A stretch of 46,048 bases of DNA, taken from Mycolicibacterium vinylchloridicum (lineage in GTDB: Bacteria > Actinomycetota > Actinomycetes > Mycobacteriales > Mycobacteriaceae). A model generated the notes under the pieces. The model was not told the origin of the DNA. It did not search any database and worked only from the letters and a program-made list of their open reading frames with translations. The stretch lies in the NCBI RefSeq assembly GCF_013404075.1, contig NZ_JACBJQ010000043.1, forward strand, positions 1 through 46,048, read 5' to 3'. Made by a program: the position numbers and the translations under genes. Position 1 is the stretch's first letter. Each line of letters starts with the position of its first letter. Positions 7,209-15,234 of this stretch are shown here, piece by piece.

Positions 7209-7901
7209 ATGACCGCCCTGCCCCCGGTAGTCGACCAGCAGACCTGGCGCGCCGCGCTCAACGAACTGCGCAAGCGGGAAAAAGCCGCCACCCGTGAACT
7301 CGATGCGATCGCCGCGCAGCGCCGGCGACTGCCGATGGTCCGGATGCCGGAGTACACCCTCGTCGGCGCCAACGGCCCGGTCTCGTTGGCCGACGTGTTC
7401 GACGGGCGTTCCCAGCTGATCGTCTACAACCACATGTGGACCGACGGCGAAGAGTGGCAGTGCTCGGGCTGTACCGGGTTCACCTCTCAGTTCACCCGGT
7501 TGGACTTCCTGGACAATTATGACGCCCGCTTCGTCATCGTCACAAACGGACCCATCGCAGAAGCTTTGGCGTACAAGGCAAAAGTCGGCAACAAGATGGA
7601 GTGGTACTCGTCGTCGGACAGCACGTTCGGCGCCGACGTCGACGCCGCGCCCGGCGACGGATTCGGGGTCAACGTGTTCCTGCGGGACGGTGACGACGTC
7701 TATCGCACCTGGCACACCAACGGCCGGGGCACCGAGCAACTCAGTCACTCGTTCGCCCTGATCGACCTGCTGCCGTGGGGCCGCCAGGAAGAGTGGCAGG
7801 ACTCCCCCGACGGCTGGCCGCAGCGGCCGACGTACTCGGGCTGGGCGGGCTCGCAAGACATCGCCCGCGCCTACGGCGAAAGTCCTACGCTGCACACGTG
7901 A
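7209..7901 (+). CDS. DUF899 thioredoxin-like protein
   Basis: A 230-residue protein of the DUF899 (AhpC/TSA-like, thioredoxin-fold) family. A helical N-terminal part containing TWRAALNELRKREKAATREL is followed by a thioredoxin-like domain with a CSGC pair (about residues 85-90, in EEWQCSGCTGFTSQF) at the position of the redox-active CxxC. The C-terminal part ends in a typical WPQRPTYSGWAGSQD segment. ATG 7209 follows AAAAGGAGC (7196-7204). The stop overlaps the GTG start of the next gene (GTGA at 7898-7901), so the two are probably translationally coupled. The substrate is unknown. Confidence 0.8.
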   Translation: MTALPPVVDQQTWRAALNELRKREKAATRELDAIAAQRRRLPMVRMPEYTLVGANGPVSLADVFDGRSQLIVYNHMWTDGEEWQCSGCTGFTSQFTRLDFLDNYDARFVIVTNGPIAEALAYKAKVGNKMEWYSSSDSTFGADVDAAPGDGFGVNVFLRDGDDVYRTWHTNGRGTEQLSHSFALIDLLPWGRQEEWQDSPDGWPQRPTYSGWAGSQDIARAYGESPTLHT

Positions 7902-8623
7902 CAACACCTCCGGAACCGACGACCCAACCCTTCGAGCCCCATCACGGTGCGTTCGGCAGCAGGTTGAACTGGCTGCGGGCCGGTGTGCTCGGGGCCAACG
8001 ACGGGATCGTGTCGACGGCCGGCATCGTGGTCGGCGTGGCCGCGGCATCCACGCAGCGCGGTCCGATCTTCACCGCCGGAATCGCCGCGCTGGCCGCGGG
8101 CGCGTTGTCGATGGCTGTCGGCGAGTACGTGTCGGTGAGCACCCAGCGCGATTCCGAGAAGGCGATGCTCAAGCTGGAACGCCATGAGCTGGAGACCGAA
8201 CCGATGGCCGAACTCGACGAGCTCGCAGCACTTTACGAGGCCAAAGGACTGACACCGGCGACCGCGCGGACAGTGGCCGAGGAGCTCACCGACCACGATG
8301 CGTTCGCCGCCCACGTCGACGCCGAACTGCACCTCGACCCCGACGAGCTGACGAATCCGTGGCAGGCCGCAATCTCCTCGGCCATCGCGTTCACGGTCGG
8401 CGCCATTCTGCCGCTGCTGGCGATCCTGTTGCCGCCAGCCTCAATTCGGGTGCCGATCACCTTTGTCGCGGTGTTGCTCGCCCTGACGATCACCGGCTGG
8501 ATCAGTGCGCGCCTCGGCGGCGCGAACCCCCGCCGGGCGATCTACCGGGTGGTCATCGGCGGCGCGCTGGCGATGGCCGTCACCTTCGGTATCGGCCACC
8601 TCGTGGGCGGCGCGGTCGGTTAG
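7898..8623 (+). CDS. VIT/CCC1-family metal ion transporter
   Basis: A 241-residue integral membrane protein of the VIT1/CCC1 family, whose members move iron or manganese out of the cytoplasm. The first helices carry NDGIVSTAGIVVGVAAAS and GALSMAVGEYVSVSTQRD, typical of helices 1-2. A charged cytoplasmic segment rich in Glu (KLERHELETEPMAELDEL) corresponds to the metal-binding domain. Three C-terminal helices finish the protein (AISSAIAFTVGAILPLL; VPITFVAVLLALTITGW; VVIGGALAMAVTFGIGH). The GTG start overlaps the previous stop. The 3' end overlaps htdY by 4 bp in convergent orientation. The metal specificity cannot be read from sequence. Confidence 0.85.
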   Translation: MTTPPEPTTQPFEPHHGAFGSRLNWLRAGVLGANDGIVSTAGIVVGVAAASTQRGPIFTAGIAALAAGALSMAVGEYVSVSTQRDSEKAMLKLERHELETEPMAELDELAALYEAKGLTPATARTVAEELTDHDAFAAHVDAELHLDPDELTNPWQAAISSAIAFTVGAILPLLAILLPPASIRVPITFVAVLLALTITGWISARLGGANPRRAIYRVVIGGALAMAVTFGIGHLVGGAVG

Positions 8624-9486
8624 ACGTACTCGGCCGTACCGTCGTCGAGCACGATCCGCGTATTGGAGCCGTCGGGCCCGCTGGCCTCGGTGCGGTAGAC
8701 CGCCCGGCCCGGCTCGGTGCGCCAGATCGAGGTGGTCAGCGTCTCGCCCGGGAAAACCGGCGCCGAGAACCGCGCGCCGACCGCGGTGAGCTTCGCGGAG
8801 TCGTTGCCGGCGAGCTCGGAAAGCAGTGCGCGCCCGGCGAATCCGTAGGTGCATAACCCGTGCAGGATCGGCCTGTCGAAACCGGCCATCTCGCGGGCGA
8901 ACCACGGATCGCTGTGGAGCGGATTGCGATCACCGGAGAGCCGGTAGATCAACGCCTGGTCGCCGCGGGTCTCGTCGGCGATGCGGGCGTCGGGCTCGCG
9001 GTCGGGGAATTCCGGGGCGGCCGGCCGCTGACCGGGCTGCCCACCGAAGCCACCCTCGCCGCGGATGACGGCGGTCGACAACGTCTCGGCGATCAGCTCG
9101 CCGGTGGCCGGGTCGGTGCCCTTGCCGCGCATGACGATGATCGCGTTCTTGCCCTCGCCCTTGTCCTGGATGTCGGCGACCTCGGAGACCACCGACAGCT
9201 CACCGGAAGCGGGCAACGGCTTGTGCAACCGGATCTCTTGGGATCCGTGCAGCAGCATGCCCCAGTTGAACGAGCCCACCTTGGTGGCGGCACCGAACGC
9301 CGGGCAGCAGATCACGGCGAACGTCGGCAGCACCTGCTGCGCGATGTCGTGGCTGTTGTCGGTGGTGAAGGCCAGGTCATCGGTGCCCGCGCCCACGCCG
9401 AGCGCGTAGAGCATCGTGTCGCGGTCGGTCCACTGGTTCCGCTGAGCTTCGGTGACCGCTCCGATTGCGGTGGGGTCGATGGGCAT
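8620..9486 (-). CDS. htdY: 3-hydroxyacyl-thioester dehydratase HtdY
   Basis: A 288-residue double-hotdog MaoC-like dehydratase, closely matching M. tuberculosis Rv3389c. The N-terminal half has DLAFTTDNSHDIAQQVLPTF and KVGSFNWGMLLHGSQEIRLH. The C-terminal half has the hydratase 2 catalytic signature YRLSGDRNPLHSDPWFA (Asp and His of the (R)-hydratase motif), followed by PILHGLCTYGFAGRAL. It hydrates or dehydrates 3-hydroxyacyl thioesters in fatty acid metabolism. ATG at 9486 is preceded by AGGAGT on the minus strand and gives the usual N-terminus MPIDPTAIGAV; the longer open frame to 9531 lacks support. It is divergent from lpqD across 92 bp. Confidence 0.93.
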   Translation of the reverse strand: MPIDPTAIGAVTEAQRNQWTDRDTMLYALGVGAGTDDLAFTTDNSHDIAQQVLPTFAVICCPAFGAATKVGSFNWGMLLHGSQEIRLHKPLPASGELSVVSEVADIQDKGEGKNAIIVMRGKGTDPATGELIAETLSTAVIRGEGGFGGQPGQRPAAPEFPDREPDARIADETRGDQALIYRLSGDRNPLHSDPWFAREMAGFDRPILHGLCTYGFAGRALLSELAGNDSAKLTAVGARFSAPVFPGETLTTSIWRTEPGRAVYRTEASGPDGSNTRIVLDDGTAEYV

Positions 9487-9578
9487 TGCCGCACTCCTGG
9501 GGTCGAGGATGAGGAAACTCCATCGTCGCACTGGCTAAATCCGGCCCACCACGGCGGTGGACAGGGCACGCTAGAACC

Positions 9579-10286
9579 ATGCCTGTATCCCGCATCCGGA
9601 CCCTCGTCGCGATCGTCGCCGCGCTGTTGGCAGCCGTTCTCGTCGCCTCCTGCAGTTCGCCCGCCCCGACCGAGCGCACGATCACGCTGACGTTCATCCG
9701 GCACGGGGAGTCCGACGCCAACGCGAACAACATCATCGACACCGAGGTGCCCGGGCCGTCGCTGACGCCCGCCGGTCAGCAGCAGGCCTCGGCGCTGGCC
9801 GACCGCTTGAAAGGCAACAAATACGACGGCATCTACGCCTCGGAGATGGTTCGCACCCAGCAGACGGCCGCACCGATGTCCAAGGCGCTCGGGGAACCGG
9901 TCACCGTGCTTCCGGGCCTCAACGAGATCGGGGCGGGCTGGTTCAACGGCACAAGCGTCGACAAGGCCGCCATCACGTACATGGTGGCTCCGGCCGACTG
10001 GCTGCGCGGGGACACCAGCTTTTCCATCCCGGGTTCGGTGAGCGGCACCGAGTTCAACGGCAAGTTCACCGAAGCGGTGCAGCGCATCTACGCCAGCGGC
10101 GACGACAAACCGGTCGCCTTCTCCAGCGCCGCGTCGATCATGATGTGGACCCTGATGAACGTGCGCAACGCCAAGGACAGCCTGGCGACCGACCATCCGC
10201 TGCCCAACACCGGCCGGGTGGTGGTGACCGGTAACCCGGTGACCGGGTGGACGCTGGTGGATTGGGACGGCATCACCCAGTTCTGA
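9579..10286 (+). CDS. lpqD: Lipoprotein LpqD, histidine phosphatase-like
   Basis: The 235-residue product matches Rv3390 (LpqD) in position and sequence type. A signal peptide ends in the lipobox LVASC with Cys25 as the lipidation site, so the protein should be anchored outside the cytoplasmic membrane. The histidine phosphatase signature TFIRHGESDANANN has the nucleophile His42. A second characteristic stretch is YDGIYASEMVRTQQTAAPMSKAL. Where active family members have a second catalytic His (VSHG-type motif), this protein reads VAFSSAASIMMW, so catalysis is doubtful. It is followed 1 bp later by the thioesterase gene. Substrate and activity are unknown. Confidence 0.9.
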   Translation: MPVSRIRTLVAIVAALLAAVLVASCSSPAPTERTITLTFIRHGESDANANNIIDTEVPGPSLTPAGQQQASALADRLKGNKYDGIYASEMVRTQQTAAPMSKALGEPVTVLPGLNEIGAGWFNGTSVDKAAITYMVAPADWLRGDTSFSIPGSVSGTEFNGKFTEAVQRIYASGDDKPVAFSSAASIMMWTLMNVRNAKDSLATDHPLPNTGRVVVTGNPVTGWTLVDWDGITQF

Positions 10287-10287
10287 C

Positions 10288-10710
10288 ATGGCCTCCGGGA
10301 GATTCGGCATGCCGCTGCGGGTGCGGTACGTCGAGTGCGACATGCAGGGCCGGGTGTTCAACGGCCACTACCTGACCTGGGTCGACATGGCGATGAACGA
10401 GGCACTGCGTGGGATCTTCGGGGACTTCAAGACGCTCACCGATCGTGGTATCGATTTCGTGGTGGCCGCGGCCGAACTGCAGTTTCGCCGGCCCGCGCAC
10501 TTCGACGAGGATCTGGTGATCGGGGTGGGATTCGACCCGCTGGGCCGCACGTCGCTGCGCAGCACTTATGAGATACGCCGCGGTGACGACATCATCGCCG
10601 AGGCGGCGATGATCCACGTCTGCGTTGACGCGGCCACGTTCGAGAAGCAGCCGTGGCCCGACTGGTTCCGAACCACCCTTGACCGTGGCGCGATCGGCGA
10701 TGAAGGATGA
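10288..10710 (+). CDS. Hotdog-fold acyl-CoA thioesterase
   Basis: A 140-residue 4HBT-type thioesterase. The N-terminus VRYVECDMQGRVFNGHYLTW matches the catalytic segment of the 4-hydroxybenzoyl-CoA thioesterase group (Asp at the usual position, then the NGHYL turn). The remainder (AELQFRRPAHFDEDLVIGVG, RSTYEIRRGDDIIAEAAM) is a normal hotdog beta-sheet pattern. ATG 10288 is 1 bp after the lpqD stop, and the next gene begins 3 bp after its own stop, so lpqD-thioesterase-acrA1 looks like one operon. In M. tuberculosis lpqD and acrA1 are adjacent with no such gene between them. Release of fatty acids near the acyl-CoA reductase gene is a plausible role. Confidence 0.85.
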   Translation: MASGRFGMPLRVRYVECDMQGRVFNGHYLTWVDMAMNEALRGIFGDFKTLTDRGIDFVVAAAELQFRRPAHFDEDLVIGVGFDPLGRTSLRSTYEIRRGDDIIAEAAMIHVCVDAATFEKQPWPDWFRTTLDRGAIGDEG

Positions 10711-10713
10711 CCC

Positions 10714-12537
10714 ATGCGCTATGTCGTTACCGGCGGTACCGGGTTCCTTGAGCGCCGGGTGGCCGCCCACCTCCTCGATCGCTACGCCGACGCCGAAGTC
10801 TGGACGGCGGACGACGACCGGCCGCAGCGAGCCGACCACGTCGTCAATTGCAGGCCGGCCGACACCGAGGCGGCCCTGGCCCTGAGCCGCGAGCTGGGCG
10901 CCACCTTGCACCAGCTGTCCTCTGCGGCGGTGGCCGGCGACTTCGCCGGCGAATACACCGAGGACGACTTCGACGTCGGCCAGCAGCTTCGCACCCGCCG
11001 GCACCGGGTGGCCTTCGATGCCGAGCAGTTGGTGCGCACGTCTGCGGATGTGCCGTTCCGGATCTATCGGACCGGTGTGGTCGTCGGTGACTCGCGTACC
11101 GGCGAAACCGACCGAATCACCGGGCCGTATCACGTCTTCGGACTGTTGGCCCGGCTCGCCGGCCTGCCGTCGGTGACCCCGATCCTGCTGCCCGACATCG
11201 GCCGGATCAATGTCGTCCCGGTCGATTATGTCGTGGCGGCGATGGTGGAACTCATGCACGCCGAGGGCCGCGACGGGCAGACCTTCCACCTCACCGCGGT
11301 CGAGCCGATCGGTGTGCATGAGATCTACCGCGGGGTGGCCCGCACCGCCGGGTTGCCCCCGCTGCGGGGCGGTCTCCCCCGCCTGGTGGCCGAGCCCCTG
11401 CTGGGTGTGCGCGGTCGCGCAAAAGTGCTGCGCGACATGGCCGTCACGCAGATCGGTGTGCCACCCGAAGCAGTCGACAGCCTGGAGACCGCCGTGGTTC
11501 TTCACTCGGAGTTGACTCGAGAAGCATTGAGCACCAGCGGAATCGAGCCGCCACCATTCTCGGCCTATGCTCCGGCACTGTGGCGTTACTGGACCGAACA
11601 CCTCGACCCTGAGCGCACTCGTAGCGGCGACCCGGACGGGCCGCTGGTCGGCAGGCACGTGATCATCACCGGGGCATCGAGTGGCATCGGGAGGGCCGCG
11701 GCGGCGGCCGTCGCCGCGCGCGGCGCCACCGTGTTCGCGCTGGCGCGCAACGGCGAAGCTCTGCAGGAGCTTGTCGAGGAGATCGAGGCCGACGGCGGCC
11801 GGGCGTTCGCGTTCAGTTGCGACGTCACCGACACCGAGTCCGTCGACGCGACGATCGCCGAGATCCTCGGGCGGTTCGGCCATGTCGACTATCTGGTCAA
11901 CAATGCGGGCCGGTCGATTCGCCGCTCGGTGAGCGCCTCGACCGATCGCCTGCACGACTACGAGCGAGTGATGGCGGTCAACTACTTCGGCGCGGTACGG
12001 ATGGTGCTGGCGCTGCTGCCGCACTGGCGGGCGCGCCGGTTCGGCCATGTGGTCAACGTGTCCAGCGCCGGGGTACAGGCCCGGAACCCGAAGTACAGCT
12101 CGTACCTGCCGACCAAGGCCGCGTTGGATGCGTTCACCGACGTGGTGGCCTCGGAGACCCTCTCGGAGAACATCACGTTCACGACGATTCACATGCCGCT
12201 GGTGAAGACGCCGATGATCGCGCCGTCCGGGCGGTTGAACCCGGTGCCACCGATCAGCGCCGAACATGCGGCGGCGATGGTGGTGCGCGCACTGGTCGAC
12301 AAGCCGGTGCGGATCGACACCCCGCTGGGGACCCTCGCCGACGCCGGGCAGTACTTCACCCCCAAGCTGGCCCGGCGGGTGCTGCACCAGCTTTACCTGG
12401 GCTATCCCGACTCTCCGGCGGCGCGCGGCGAGATCCGGCGTCCGTCGTCCCCGGCCCCGCGCCTGCCGACAGTGCGGCTTCGCGCGCCTCGCCCGGTCAA
12501 GCGGGTCGTGCGGTTGGTGCCCGGCGTGCACTGGTGA
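10714..12537 (+). CDS. acrA1: AcrA1-like two-domain SDR acyl-CoA reductase, degenerate N-domain
   Basis: The 607-residue product is homologous to Rv3391 (AcrA1, 650 residues), a fatty acyl-CoA reductase with two short-chain dehydrogenase domains. The C-terminal domain is intact: TGASSGIG at 319-326, NNAG, and the catalytic pair Tyr464/Lys468 in YLPTKAAL. The N-terminal domain is damaged. The nucleotide loop reads GGTGFLERR (usual form GGTGFIGR), about 45 residues after AEVW are missing, and the expected YHRTK active site reads RHRVA (Arg96, Ala100). The flanking AVAGDFAGEYTEDDFDVGQ is well conserved, so the alignment is secure. The frame is open throughout with normal codon use. It may keep only the aldehyde-reductase half of the activity. 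Confidence 0.88.
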   Translation: MRYVVTGGTGFLERRVAAHLLDRYADAEVWTADDDRPQRADHVVNCRPADTEAALALSRELGATLHQLSSAAVAGDFAGEYTEDDFDVGQQLRTRRHRVAFDAEQLVRTSADVPFRIYRTGVVVGDSRTGETDRITGPYHVFGLLARLAGLPSVTPILLPDIGRINVVPVDYVVAAMVELMHAEGRDGQTFHLTAVEPIGVHEIYRGVARTAGLPPLRGGLPRLVAEPLLGVRGRAKVLRDMAVTQIGVPPEAVDSLETAVVLHSELTREALSTSGIEPPPFSAYAPALWRYWTEHLDPERTRSGDPDGPLVGRHVIITGASSGIGRAAAAAVAARGATVFALARNGEALQELVEEIEADGGRAFAFSCDVTDTESVDATIAEILGRFGHVDYLVNNAGRSIRRSVSASTDRLHDYERVMAVNYFGAVRMVLALLPHWRARRFGHVVNVSSAGVQARNPKYSSYLPTKAALDAFTDVVASETLSENITFTTIHMPLVKTPMIAPSGRLNPVPPISAEHAAAMVVRALVDKPVRIDTPLGTLADAGQYFTPKLARRVLHQLYLGYPDSPAARGEIRRPSSPAPRLPTVRLRAPRPVKRVVRLVPGVHW

Positions 12538-12596
12538 GCCGCGCCAGATCGGCGAGAGACTCAGCGGAGGGCGGGGCCGCCACTTAGGCTGCACGC

Positions 12597-15209
12597 ATGG
12601 CGAACGGTTGGCAGCTACTGGAGCGGCCGGCCAAGCACGAGGTAATCACGTCCGCGCTGTCCGACAGCGAAGCCTCCGGCGTCGTGATCACCGGGCCTGC
12701 GGGGGTCGGCAAGACGACCCTGGCCCGGTCGGTGACCGCATCGCTCCCCGGGCGCGTCCGGTGGGCGGCGTGCACTTCGTCCTCCAGCAATATCCCGCTC
12801 GGGGCGTTTGCCCAGTGGGTCAAACCCACCGACGCTCGCGATCCGATCGAGCTGCTGGTCTCGGCACGGCAGTCCCTGCTGGCCGACGGACCCGTGGTGA
12901 TCGGCGTCGACGACGCTCATCTACTCGATCAGCTGTCGGCCACGCTGCTGCATCAGATCGCGGTGGAGCGCACCGGGTCGATCGTCGCGACAGTGCGCAG
13001 TGGCGAACCGGTCCCCGACTCGGTGATGACGCTGTGGAAAGACGGTTATCTACGCCGGATCGACCTGGAGCCGTTCAGCCACGAGGAATGCGTCGCGCTG
13101 GTCGAGTCGGTGCTCGGTGGCACGTTGGAAGAGCTGAGCGCCAACGTCATCTGGTCCCAGTCCGGCGGTAACCCGCTGTTCCTCCGCCATATGGTCGAGG
13201 CGGCTCTGGAAGCCGGCACGCTGAGCAAGGTCAACGGCGTCTGGCAGTTGCGCGGCGCGACGACGGTGTCGTCGGGCCTGGCCACCCTGCTGGAGAACCG
13301 GTTCGACAACGCCGACCCCGGGGCCGTCACCGTGTTGCGGCTGCTGGCGCTGTGCGAACCGCTGGACATCGACGCACTTGCGGAACTCGCCGGCGAGCAG
13401 GCAATCGATGCCGCGGAGAAGGCGCATCTGATCCGGATCGACCGCGACGGCCCGTCGCTCAACGCCCGGATCAGCCACCCGCTCTACGGCGACGTGGTGC
13501 GCCGTCAGATCGGGACCGCATCGGCGCGGATGCTGCGCGGCCAGATCGTCACGGTGCTCGACCGGCACAAGCCGACGTCGGCAGCCGGCCGCATCCGGCT
13601 CGCCGAGCTGTATCTGGACAGTGACCAGACCGCCGAAACAGGGCTTCTGGTCGCCGCAGCCAAAGATGCTGTGTCACTTGCCAATGCGCCGCTGGGCGAA
13701 CGACTGGCACGCACCGCATTCGAGCGCGGGTCCGGAATGCGGGCTGCCCATCTGCTGTCCAGGGCGCTGCTGTGGCAGGGCCGGCCCAGCGAGGCCGACG
13801 AGATCCTGGCCCGGTTCGACCCCGATGATCTCGACGAAGGGCAACTGGTGTTGTGGGGGATCCCACGGGCCTCGATCGTGTTCTGGTCGCTCGGTCAGGT
13901 GGCGCGCGCCCAGGAGGTGATGGGCCTGCTTCGGAGTCGGGTCAGCAACCCGATTCTGCGGCCGATGGTCGACGCCGCCGACGCCGCATTCACGATTTTC
14001 GAGAACAAGCTCGCCGAGGGGCTGGCGTTGGCCGAAGCGGTGCTGGCCAATCCCGGCGCACCGGAACAGGCGGTGGAGACCGCGGCGTTTGCGGCCGGGC
14101 TGGCGATGCCGGTCGCGGGCCGCGGCGCGGACTTCGTCGCGATCGCCGAACGCTGCTTCGACACCCAGCGATCCACCGACGGCCTGATCCGGATGATGGC
14201 CCGCTACGGCGAAGTGGTGGCCTTGGTATACATCGGCGAGCTGGACAAGGCCGAAAAGCGTGCGGTGGCGTACGGCGAGTTCTCGTCCTCCGGAGAGTTT
14301 CTCGGGTGGGCGGTCGCCAAGTTGATGGCCGGCGTCGTGGCCACCGCACGGGGCCGGTTCGCCGAGGCGATCCCGACGATTGAACAGGCGCTGGCCGCGC
14401 TGAATGCGGAGAACTCCCTGCCGTGGCGGCTGCCGGGCCGGCTTCTGCTGGCCCGCGCCTATGCCGGCACGGGCAGACCCGATGACGCCGAGAAGGTGCT
14501 CACCGCGGCCGCCGAACATGCGGGTCCGACAGTGGCGTTGTTCGATCCGCAGGTGCTGGCTGTCAAGGCCTGGATCGCGGCGGCACGCGGTGGTGGACGC
14601 CGGGCGGTCGAGCTGTCCCGCGCGGCGGCCGACGCCGCGCACCGCAGCGGGCAGTTCGCGGTGGAAGCCGAGGCGCTGCACGATGCGGCCCGATTCGGCG
14701 ACCGCAAGCTGGCCCACCGGCTGCAGTCGCTGGCGGTGTGCATCGACGGGCCGCTCCCGCCCCTGTACGCCCGCCATGCCGCCGCGTTGGCCGACGCCGA
14801 CGGCGATGCGCTGGACTCGGTCAGCATCGATTTCGAACAGGCCGGGCTACTGTTGTCGGCCGCCGACTCTGCGGCACAGGCAGCCGGATTCCATGAGCAA
14901 CGAGGCGCACGACGCCGGGAGATCGAATCCGTCACCCGCGCAATGCGTCTGGCAGCGACATGCGGCGGGGCCTCCTCTCCCGCCATTCGCGGGGCCGCTC
15001 GACCGCTGCCGGTGACCGCACGCGAGCTGGAAGTCGCTGAGCTGGTCGCCGCCGGCCTGTCGAACAAGGACATCGCCGTGCAGCTGTCGGTTTCGGTTCG
15101 CACCGTCGAGGGTCACGTCTACCGGGCGTGTCTGAAACTCGGCGTGTCCGATCGCGATGGACTGGCAGCCATCATCCGCGAGGGCGGCCCGCGCCCGCCC
15201 GGAACGTGA
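12597..15209 (+). CDS. Large LuxR-family ATPase regulator (LAL type)
   Basis: An 870-residue transcription regulator. The N-terminal AAA/STAND-type ATPase has Walker A GPAGVGKT (33-40) and Walker B VVIGVDDAHLLD. A long helical, TPR-like middle follows. A C-terminal LuxR helix-turn-helix (about 805-860) contains TARELEVAELVAAGLSNKDI and SVSVRTVEGHVYRACLKLGV. This is the arrangement of large ATP-binding LuxR regulators. It starts 59 bp after acrA1 and stands where M. tuberculosis has cmaA1, so it is a lineage-specific replacement. The iunH start lies 25 bp downstream. The effector and regulon cannot be deduced; control of the upstream lipid operon is a possibility only. Confidence 0.9.
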   Translation: MANGWQLLERPAKHEVITSALSDSEASGVVITGPAGVGKTTLARSVTASLPGRVRWAACTSSSSNIPLGAFAQWVKPTDARDPIELLVSARQSLLADGPVVIGVDDAHLLDQLSATLLHQIAVERTGSIVATVRSGEPVPDSVMTLWKDGYLRRIDLEPFSHEECVALVESVLGGTLEELSANVIWSQSGGNPLFLRHMVEAALEAGTLSKVNGVWQLRGATTVSSGLATLLENRFDNADPGAVTVLRLLALCEPLDIDALAELAGEQAIDAAEKAHLIRIDRDGPSLNARISHPLYGDVVRRQIGTASARMLRGQIVTVLDRHKPTSAAGRIRLAELYLDSDQTAETGLLVAAAKDAVSLANAPLGERLARTAFERGSGMRAAHLLSRALLWQGRPSEADEILARFDPDDLDEGQLVLWGIPRASIVFWSLGQVARAQEVMGLLRSRVSNPILRPMVDAADAAFTIFENKLAEGLALAEAVLANPGAPEQAVETAAFAAGLAMPVAGRGADFVAIAERCFDTQRSTDGLIRMMARYGEVVALVYIGELDKAEKRAVAYGEFSSSGEFLGWAVAKLMAGVVATARGRFAEAIPTIEQALAALNAENSLPWRLPGRLLLARAYAGTGRPDDAEKVLTAAAEHAGPTVALFDPQVLAVKAWIAAARGGGRRAVELSRAAADAAHRSGQFAVEAEALHDAARFGDRKLAHRLQSLAVCIDGPLPPLYARHAAALADADGDALDSVSIDFEQAGLLLSAADSAAQAAGFHEQRGARRREIESVTRAMRLAATCGGASSPAIRGAARPLPVTARELEVAELVAAGLSNKDIAVQLSVSVRTVEGHVYRACLKLGVSDRDGLAAIIREGGPRPPGT

Positions 15210-15234
15210 CCGCGGGGCGGGTATCGTTACCGCG

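Noticed and set aside
10273..12594. 773-codon open frame on the minus strand opposite acrA1
   Set aside because: It lies wholly antisense to acrA1 and the thioesterase, shows no recognisable domains and is the usual mirror frame in high-GC DNA.
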